This document shows, piece by piece, positions 41,238 through 46,594 of a stretch of 46,594 bases of DNA; within the stretch, counting starts at the first letter, position 1, and each line of letters begins with the position of its first letter. The stretch comes from a virus. Made by a program: the position numbers and the translations under genes. The DNA lies in IMG/VR virus record IMGVR_UViG_3300032242_002404, positions 1 through 46,594 of that record; one strand, 5' to 3'. Under the pieces are notes generated by a model. It saw nothing but the letters and a program-made list of their open reading frames with translations, did not search any database and had not been told where the DNA came from.

Positions 41238-42485
41238 TTATTCGTAAATTGAAACGTGCATTGGGTCATTATTACTCAACCACGTCATTCCATGTTTTTT
41301 AAATATTTTAGTTACTTCAGAAAATCCATTATCAAAATCGGTAAAACTTCTTAATTTATTGCTACCCTGATATACACCATCTACTCCAAATTTAGTTCCA
41401 TATGGATATAGTTCGGTATTCATATCAATAGCAGTTCCCCATGCATGATTTGATAATCTAGTTCCACATGTTACATTTCTAATAGCCAAACCACCTTCAC
41501 AATTTTCTATGTATTTATGAAGTCCTTTTGATTTTATTTCTGCCAAAGCAGGTTTTACTATTGCTGCCAAATCTTTGTGAACTGATATTTTTACATCTCC
41601 ACTTTTTGTTGGGAAATATATTTCGGTACAATTTTTTACAACATATTTTTCATTTGTTTCATACCAATATCTTGTTGGTGCGGAACATTTTGCTTTTGTA
41701 AGTTCTGTTCTTTTTACTACAAAATTACCAGGTTGACCTTTTGCAGGCCATTCACCATTTCCACATTTTTTAAACAATGCGGTATCACCTCTACCAACTA
41801 ATGTAGGTTTTGGTTTATTTACTTCAGGTCCTGCAGTTCCAGATGTTCCCGAAGTTCCTGCCAATGCATCTGGGTTTTGTGGTGGTGGTTCTATTGCATT
41901 TTCCTCCTCTTGCATTTGATTGAATTCTTCAACATTTGCAAGTGCTTCTTCAGGCATTACATCACTATTATTTTGCATAGCTTCTTCTTCAGTTGCAAAC
42001 TGTTCTTCATATAGTTGTTTATTTTCCTCAAATTCAATATGGTCTTGGTTAATAGCTTCATTTTCTATTGATTCTAAAGATGGAACACCAACTGCATTTA
42101 CAGGTGGTTGCCAAACACCAGGTATTGTACAATTAGCCTGTGTTATTGCTATATTAACAATTGTTCCCGGTGCAGGTTGTATTGGTAATGGAAATTTTTG
42201 TAATTCTGCTCCCGCCCAATATGCCAAAACACCATTTCCTAATTGTCCAACCAAATCATATGGCATTGTTGATGATTGCCCTTGTAAAAAAGCTATTTTA
42301 AATAACTCTTTCATAGTAGAAAGATTACCATTTAATACTGCAATATGATTTAAAGTATCACCACCTCTTTTAATTGCTGCATCATATTCAGTTGCATATA
42401 ATTCTGCTATTTGGTCAATACTTTGAATTCCTTCAGGATTATTAGCAGCTCTTAATATATTATCTTTGAATATTTGCCAAGACAT
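41238..42485 (-). CDS. Tail-associated M15-type D,D- or L,D-peptidase
   Basis: A 415-residue protein. Residues 1-135 form a likely virion-attachment domain, 136-225 an acidic linker that includes GTSGTSGTAGP, and 225-415 the enzyme. The zinc site of M15 peptidases is visible as NHAWGTAIDMN (His347, Asp354) and DPMHVSIYE (His410). Such enzymes cut peptide cross-links in peptidoglycan. Its start shares its A with the TAA of the upstream gene (TAATG). Together with the neighbouring GH19 protein it gives the tail two complementary wall-cutting activities. The exact bond cut is not predictable from sequence. Confidence 0.85.
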   Translation of the reverse strand: MSWQIFKDNILRAANNPEGIQSIDQIAELYATEYDAAIKRGGDTLNHIAVLNGNLSTMKELFKIAFLQGQSSTMPYDLVGQLGNGVLAYWAGAELQKFPLPIQPAPGTIVNIAITQANCTIPGVWQPPVNAVGVPSLESIENEAINQDHIEFEENKQLYEEQFATEEEAMQNNSDVMPEEALANVEEFNQMQEEENAIEPPPQNPDALAGTSGTSGTAGPEVNKPKPTLVGRGDTALFKKCGNGEWPAKGQPGNFVVKRTELTKAKCSAPTRYWYETNEKYVVKNCTEIYFPTKSGDVKISVHKDLAAIVKPALAEIKSKGLHKYIENCEGGLAIRNVTCGTRLSNHAWGTAIDMNTELYPYGTKFGVDGVYQGSNKLRSFTDFDNGFSEVTKIFKKHGMTWLSNNDPMHVSIYE

Positions 42486-43732
42486 TATGAAGTTTGGTTT
42501 AGTTTACTAAGTATATTATTTAATTTAGATTTTATCTTTCCAAAATCTGCAATATTTGTTGGACCTGTTGCTGTTGGACCTGCTGGAGTTAGATACATTT
42601 GTTGAGTAATAGCATCTATTAAATCGGAAAGTATTTGTACTAATTGTTGTCCTTTTACTAATGGTTCTAAGCCAGTACTTCCTAAAAATATTGAACCATT
42701 GTTTGTTACAAATTGAACATCTCTATCATTTGTAATAATATTAATATCATCACCAACACTAATATCAATTCCTAATTTGTTATCTATTGAAAGTGCACCA
42801 TCTGAAATAAATCCATAATTCTTTTTTGAGTAAAACATCATTTCTGCATTTTTTGCGGAAAGTATTATTCTTCCTGAATTTATTAATATTTGGTCACCTA
42901 TCAATTTAGATGGATAGTTATCAAATGAATCAGGTTTAGTTTGAAAATCCGATTTGTTTTTATCATCAACAGTGCCCGGTAAAAATGGTAATTGATATTC
43001 ACCAGATGAAAGAACAATAACACTATTATCTCTATTAACATCCTCTTCAACCGATGTTAATCTATCAACAGGTTTATTTTTTGTAGTTGGGCTTTCACCA
43101 TTTCTAATAATAGTAGTTGGTGAAAATTTATGGTCTTTATTATTATATCCCGAAAATCTTATTGATTGTCCAAATCTAGATTCTATTAAAGTATCTCCTT
43201 CATAAAGTTTTAATTTATGAATATTTTGAATTTTGAAATAATCACCATAACCATTATAGTTTGCCACATTTATATCATCGCCGGTACTTCTTACTATTCC
43301 TGTATTTTCTACATTTTTAAAGTTTTTAAGTTTATCTACATTTTCTTGCTTTTTTGATAAGATTGATGAAATAGTTTTTTCATCGGTGCCAGTATTTGGA
43401 TTTAAATCATTACCAATTCTTTTGTAATAAACACCAACACCCTCTTTAATAATTTCAACAGTTTCATTTCTTGTTGGAAATGATTTTATATTTTTATCAT
43501 AAGGATATGCCAATGGTAAACTTTTCAAATCCATAGCTTGGTTATCCGAATACATAAATTCAATTGCACCAATCATACTAACATTTGAATTGTTAGGGTC
43601 TCCATCTTTTATTTTATGATGCGTTTCATCTAAAATAACAGAAACAACAATACCAAGATTTGATTTTGATTTTTCACCAAATGCAAATTGTGTTGTAGTT
43701 GCTGATACAGATTGTGCGTTTTGAATTGGCAT
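42485..43732 (-). CDS. Baseplate spike/hub protein with beta-helix C-terminal half
   Basis: A 415-residue protein. The N-terminal region has beta strands and FGEKSKSNLGIVVSVILDE. Residues about 275-355 contain short, regularly spaced beta strands (DQILINSGRIILSAKNAEMMF, GALSIDNKLGIDISVGDDIN) as in the triple-stranded beta-helix of gp5/gpV-type spikes. The C-terminus ends with a helical LNNILSKLNQTS. It lies next to the two wall hydrolases in the order expected for a central spike assembly. Exact homology to T4 gp5 is not established, and the lysozyme domain found in gp5 is absent here, as the hydrolases are separate genes. Confidence 0.7.
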   Translation of the reverse strand: MPIQNAQSVSATTTQFAFGEKSKSNLGIVVSVILDETHHKIKDGDPNNSNVSMIGAIEFMYSDNQAMDLKSLPLAYPYDKNIKSFPTRNETVEIIKEGVGVYYKRIGNDLNPNTGTDEKTISSILSKKQENVDKLKNFKNVENTGIVRSTGDDINVANYNGYGDYFKIQNIHKLKLYEGDTLIESRFGQSIRFSGYNNKDHKFSPTTIIRNGESPTTKNKPVDRLTSVEEDVNRDNSVIVLSSGEYQLPFLPGTVDDKNKSDFQTKPDSFDNYPSKLIGDQILINSGRIILSAKNAEMMFYSKKNYGFISDGALSIDNKLGIDISVGDDINIITNDRDVQFVTNNGSIFLGSTGLEPLVKGQQLVQILSDLIDAITQQMYLTPAGPTATGPTNIADFGKIKSKLNNILSKLNQTS

Positions 43733-43733
43733 T

Positions 43734-44126
43734 TTATTTCATTTTTGATTTTAATTCTTCAACTTCGTTTTCTAATTCATCAACTCTTTCTACCTCTGCT
43801 AAAGTTTCATCTAAATTTCTAAGAAGTTGTGCTTTTTCTTCAGGAGAAAGAAATCCTTCTTGTCCTTCTGATTTCTTTTCAGCTGAAACTATCTTTTGTG
43901 CAATTTGTGCTAATTTAACTAATTGGTCATCATTTTTAACTGATGTATCTACCAATCCTTGAATGATAGGTCCTACGGATTCCATATCACCAACATGTCT
44001 TACCATATTTTTGATTTCCTCAATAAGAGAACTAATCTTTTGTTTCTTTTGAACTTGGTTATTGTAAATATCCTTAAACAACGATGATAAACTCTTACCA
44101 TCAAATAATTCGAATTCTGTTGACAT
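43734..44126 (-). CDS. Coiled-coil virion or assembly protein (unknown function)
   Basis: A 130-residue helical protein. It has a helix with VQKKQKISSLIEEIKNMVRHVGD, a short break, and a C-terminal coiled coil (LLRNLDETLAEVERVDELENEVEELKSK). No family is recognised. It is 1 bp upstream of the spike gene in transcription order and preceded by an ATATTTAT box 25 nt before its ATG, so it opens the spike/hydrolase unit. Confidence 0.6.
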   Translation of the reverse strand: MSTEFELFDGKSLSSLFKDIYNNQVQKKQKISSLIEEIKNMVRHVGDMESVGPIIQGLVDTSVKNDDQLVKLAQIAQKIVSAEKKSEGQEGFLSPEEKAQLLRNLDETLAEVERVDELENEVEELKSKMK

Positions 44127-44151
44127 ACTTTTGTATTTATATTCTTAATAT

Positions 44152-44159
44152 ATAAATAT
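44152..44159 (-). promoter_or_regulatory. ATATTTAT box, putative phage late promoter element
   Basis: Minus-strand ACCATATTTATATAT, 25 nt upstream of the ATG at 44126, in the 54-bp gap after the Ntn-hydrolase-like gene. Confidence 0.5.
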
Positions 44160-44180
44160 GGTTAGTATGAAAAGTTGGGA

Positions 44181-44993
44181 TTAAACCGGCTTTATTACAA
44201 TCTTAATCTTTGGTTGGTAGCCGGTTGGTAATTCATTACGAATACCTTTAAATTCTTTAACTTTATCTTTTAGATAATCAATTTCTAAAATTTTATCAGT
44301 TAAATTCATTATAGTTTGTGAAGAAGTAAACATCTTATCGGTACTTCTTTTCATATTCAATGCACTCTTTGTAGGGAAATATTGTTTTCTCATTGCAGGT
44401 GCCAATTTAGTCCAATCATCAACTGCATCTGCTGTTTTTTCTGCAGATGATTTTCTTACTTTGGAACTTAAAAAATCTGCTCCACCTGTATATCCATCTT
44501 GTGTATAATAGTGACCATGATTGGTTCTAACTATTGGTTTTGTATTATCATGTTTAGCCAAGTTTGGAATTGGTGTTGAACCTATCTCCACACTTACTAA
44601 AGTTTTTGGTGTTGATATAAATGTATGTCCTTTAATTGATAGTTTTGGAGTTCCTTTAAATTCAACAGTTGCTCTTACCGCATCTTTGAGAGTTTTTTGT
44701 TTTATTATTTCTCTCATCTTTTCACCATCTTGTGATTTCTTACCTGATTTTTGTAATAATTTATGTTCTAATTCATCTCTACCAACTGCTAATGCTGAAT
44801 TGATTACACCAATACCATATTCATTCATACCTTCACTCCAATCAGTAATCATATCACGAAGATATGCAACTTCAACATCATCAATAAGTGTATGTACAAC
44901 TTCCAATGTAGGTTTGTAAGCTCTATCTCTATTTTTTGCTAATACTGATTTTCCATCAATATTTTTAGATACTATAATACATTCACTTATCAT
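44181..44993 (-). CDS. Ntn-hydrolase-like protein (linear amide C-N hydrolase type)
   Basis: A 270-residue protein from the ATG at 44993, whose N-terminus MISECIIVSKN puts Cys5 just after a four-residue propeptide. Ntn hydrolases, such as choloylglycine hydrolases and penicillin acylases, use an N-terminal Cys nucleophile after cleavage. Further family-like features are AKNRDRAYKP (19-28), DWSEGMNEYGIGVINSA (51-67) and RTNHGHYY. The substrate is unknown; it could be an amide in the host envelope, a signalling molecule or a bile acid. A longer frame from ATG 45101 would overlap the DUF5872-like gene by 107 bp; the ATG at 44993 follows that gene's TAA by one base and is preferred. Such a hydrolase is unusual in a tail-gene region. 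Confidence 0.75.
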   Translation of the reverse strand: MISECIIVSKNIDGKSVLAKNRDRAYKPTLEVVHTLIDDVEVAYLRDMITDWSEGMNEYGIGVINSALAVGRDELEHKLLQKSGKKSQDGEKMREIIKQKTLKDAVRATVEFKGTPKLSIKGHTFISTPKTLVSVEIGSTPIPNLAKHDNTKPIVRTNHGHYYTQDGYTGGADFLSSKVRKSSAEKTADAVDDWTKLAPAMRKQYFPTKSALNMKRSTDKMFTSSQTIMNLTDKILEIDYLKDKVKEFKGIRNELPTGYQPKIKIVIKPV

Positions 44994-44994
44994 A

Positions 44995-45774
44995 TTATTT
45001 ACAGGTCTTCCAACCCCCTCCTTTTGATTTGTAATTTTTTGCAGCCCAACCATTTGCGTATGCTGATGGGTAAACATCAAATTTTCTTTTTGCTGCTGCA
45101 ACCGATGCTGACCATTTTGATGCGTCAGTTGGACAATTTCTTTCTAAAAATAATTCCATTGCTTCTTCAATAACTTCATGCTTTTTTCTACCCTGACAAT
45201 GTGCTCTTTGAGAAAATCCTTTTGGATGAGAACAATCTATTGAACGCTTGTATTTTGCACTCCATTTTTCATTCATAGAACCCAATCCACATCTTTCTAA
45301 AAATTCACTAGCATCCACAACGATTCCTTCTTTACTAAAATCTTTAAGTCTATCTAAGGCCATTTGTTTACGATTATGGATATCCTTAACTTGATTAAGC
45401 ATATCAACAATACCATCAATCATTTCTTTTTGATGTGGTTGTTCTTCATTTATACCTTCACTAGCTCCTGTCTTTACAAATGTTGGTGTTTGTCCTTTCT
45501 TTTGTTCACCACCTTTTTTTGCATCACCTGCTTTCTTTTGTGCAGCTCTTTTTCTTTTTACAAATGCTGCTATTCCGGCTTTACCCAATTTAGCTGCTTT
45601 TTCTTTTGATAAACATGCTGCATATGGGTCACCTTCTTTTGAATCGCCACATTTACCTGCCTTTTCACCATTGGTATTGTATCTATCCCAACCACCACCG
45701 GTAGTTGAACCTTCTCCACCTTTACCAAACCATTTTCTAAGGTCTTCGTTTAAAGTATCTTTTAAGTTTATCAC
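44995..45774 (-). CDS. DUF5872-like basic modular protein
   Basis: A 259-residue, Lys-rich protein. Residues about 5-85 match the DUF5872 type (LRKWFGKGGEGSTTGGGWDRYNTNGEKAGKCGD then CLSKEKAAKLGKAG). A middle segment KRSIDCSHPKGFSQRAHCQGRK holds two Cys and basic residues, and the C-terminus ASVAAAKRKFDVYPSAYANGWAAKNYK is a small module recalled from other phage proteins. It starts with GTG directly after the TAA of the upstream gene; no ATG lies nearby. Function unknown; its charge suggests nucleic-acid binding or DNA packaging. Its module-assembled layout resembles that of the 1698-4547 protein. Confidence 0.7.
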   Translation of the reverse strand: MINLKDTLNEDLRKWFGKGGEGSTTGGGWDRYNTNGEKAGKCGDSKEGDPYAACLSKEKAAKLGKAGIAAFVKRKRAAQKKAGDAKKGGEQKKGQTPTFVKTGASEGINEEQPHQKEMIDGIVDMLNQVKDIHNRKQMALDRLKDFSKEGIVVDASEFLERCGLGSMNEKWSAKYKRSIDCSHPKGFSQRAHCQGRKKHEVIEEAMELFLERNCPTDASKWSASVAAAKRKFDVYPSAYANGWAAKNYKSKGGGWKTCK

Positions 45775-46416
45775 TTATTTTCTCAATTTGATTTTCCAAT
45801 ATACACCACCATTTATATAAGGTGATAATTTACCATTAGTACCATCAGTAGTTCTATTTGCTGCGCCAATACCTAATTGATAAATCTTATCCGATTTAGT
45901 ATTAATTAATACTCCCATTCCTATATGTGAAATAAAATCTGCTTTATTAAATCCACCTTCTATGCCATAGAATACTTTAGTTTTAGGTAATTCCTTTACA
46001 ATAGTTGTGTTATTAATTATTCTTTGTTTAACATTAGCTGTAAATGTTCTGCCCAAAATTTGGTTCTTTGTGATTGTATCAGTTAACAATACAAATCCTA
46101 AACTATCAGGTAATTTTAAAGTATCTTTGTATATGTTCTTTACAAAGTAATCGTGCAACAACGCTGCCGTATCTACATTAACTAATTTGATTGATGTATC
46201 ATGTAAAATAGTTTCATGAACAATATCATTTCCTTTTTTCCAAAGTGTTTTTACTTTTTCTACTTCAGTTGTATCATGTATTTCTTTAATAACTTCGTAT
46301 CTTTTACCATCAACTACCATAGTTTTACCTATGTTTATTTTTCCGCTTTTTAATTGATATCCTAATATTAGTAATAATACAACTAATAATATGTTTTTAA
46401 TTGTTGAAAATTTCAT
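45775..46416 (-). CDS. Membrane-anchored protein with outer-membrane-barrel-like C-terminus
   Basis: A 213-residue protein. Residues 7-24 (KNILLVVLLLILGYQL) form an uncleaved membrane anchor, followed by an extended periplasmic-type region with repeated Asp-Thr segments (IHDTTEVEK, LHDTSIKLV). The last 70 residues (VFYGIEGGFNKADF, GMGVLINTKSDKIYQLGIG, PYINGGVYWKIKLRK) have the alternating, Gly/aromatic-rich strands of a small beta-barrel. A single chain touching inner and outer membrane suggests a lysis role like a spanin, but this is inferred from layout only. An ATATTTAT box lies 20 nt upstream of the ATG. Confidence 0.65.
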   Translation of the reverse strand: MKFSTIKNILLVVLLLILGYQLKSGKINIGKTMVVDGKRYEVIKEIHDTTEVEKVKTLWKKGNDIVHETILHDTSIKLVNVDTAALLHDYFVKNIYKDTLKLPDSLGFVLLTDTITKNQILGRTFTANVKQRIINNTTIVKELPKTKVFYGIEGGFNKADFISHIGMGVLINTKSDKIYQLGIGAANRTTDGTNGKLSPYINGGVYWKIKLRK

Positions 46417-46436
46417 AAAATATTGTTTTTGTACAT

Positions 46437-46444
46437 ATAAATAT
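46437..46444 (-). promoter_or_regulatory. ATATTTAT box, putative phage late promoter element
   Basis: Minus-strand TAATATTTATATG, 20 nt upstream of the ATG at 46416. It overlaps the last base of the stop codon of the upstream partial gene. Confidence 0.5.
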
Positions 46445-46594
46445 TAGAATACCATTTTTGAACCAATTTGTATATTGTTCAATAGGGAGAATTTATCACC
46501 AAAACTCATAGATGCTTTATATGATGCTGAAAATCCAAATCTTTTACTCAATTTGTAATCATATCCTAACCCTACCATTGCTCCTGGTGTTCTA
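46444..46594 (-). CDS. Outer-membrane-barrel-like protein, C-terminal fragment (5' end beyond window)
   Basis: Only the last 49 codons are in the window, ending in TAA at 46446-46444. The sequence PGAMVGLGYDYKLSKRFGF followed by SASYKASMSF and ending IQIGSKMVF has the alternating pattern and terminal Phe of bacterial outer-membrane barrels. It lies directly upstream of another gene with a barrel-like end, so the two may act together at the envelope. The start and full length lie beyond the right edge of the window. Confidence 0.6.
   Translation of the reverse strand, partial: RTPGAMVGLGYDYKLSKRFGFSASYKASMSFGDKFSLLNNIQIGSKMVF

Noticed and set aside
44184-44226. Inverted repeat AACCGGCT/AGCCGGTT as a terminator
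   Set aside because: The loop is 27 nt, there is no T-tract and it lies inside the Ntn-hydrolase coding end.
4571-46444. Plus-strand TATAAATA as T4-type late promoters
   Set aside because: They would transcribe rightward, against every adjacent gene; the single rightward gene has the ATACTTAT form in its own direction, so the minus-strand reading is preferred.

Overview
This window looks like part of a large, AT-rich, T4-like (contractile-tailed) phage genome infecting a Bacteroidota host, probably flavobacterial or related. The phage assignment rests on a gp17-type large terminase, gp25-like and gp6-like baseplate wedge proteins, a spike protein, very large tail/fibre proteins, a T4 gp46/gp47-type recombination nuclease and a DnaG-type primase. 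The Bacteroidota assignment rests on two copies of a TTTG-N20-TATATTTG promoter (the host sigma-factor consensus), SprB-like adhesin repeats, and the general lack of Shine-Dalgarno sequences. Every gene but one reads leftward (minus strand). The exception is a 56-codon ribbon-helix-helix gene at 20165-20335.

Layout, low to high coordinates (reverse of transcription). 1-1631: large terminase (cut by the window edge) and a zinc-ribbon neighbour that may be the small terminase. 1698-4547: an unusual multidomain protein (DUF5661-like, zinc ribbon, RNA/DNA-ligase-like nucleotidyltransferase, NMNAT-like adenylyltransferase). 4585-10457: a modification cassette with a TibC-like O-heptosyltransferase, a GT4/methyltransferase/GT25 fusion, a prolyl-4-hydroxylase-like oxygenase and a DxD glycosyltransferase, interleaved with two paralogous coiled-coil proteins. 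10200-20070: adhesin and fibre genes, including a Thr/Pro-rich adhesin with SprB-like repeats and a 2305-residue fibre with carbohydrate-binding-like and collagen-like segments. 20165-25754: the ribbon-helix-helix regulator, a fused gp47-gp46 nuclease/ATPase, primase, a GIY-YIG protein and small unknowns. 25800-44126: tail and baseplate structural genes with two tail-associated peptidoglycan hydrolases (GH19 and M15). 44181-46594: an Ntn-hydrolase-like protein, a DUF5872-like basic protein, and two envelope-type proteins (one membrane-anchored with a predicted beta-barrel end, one barrel C-terminus cut by the window edge).

Regulation seems to use two promoter classes. The primase/recombination operon and the glycosyltransferase fusion have host-like promoters. 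About a dozen structural-gene units carry an ATAYTTAT box (Y = T or C), usually 14-29 nt before the start codon. The divergent region upstream of the lone rightward gene has this box in both orientations, which fixes its polarity. Two intrinsic terminators are visible.

The most interesting hypothesis is that the hydroxylase and glycosyltransferases at 5031-10196 hydroxylate and glycosylate the Pro/Thr-rich adhesin and collagen-like fibre encoded next to them, which would make a phage-borne system for decorating its own receptor-binding fibres. This is inferred from gene adjacency plus matching chemistry and is not shown by the sequence alone. No tRNA, CRISPR array, insertion sequence or integrase was recognised. 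The only non-coding stretches are under 100 bp and are described in the site entries.
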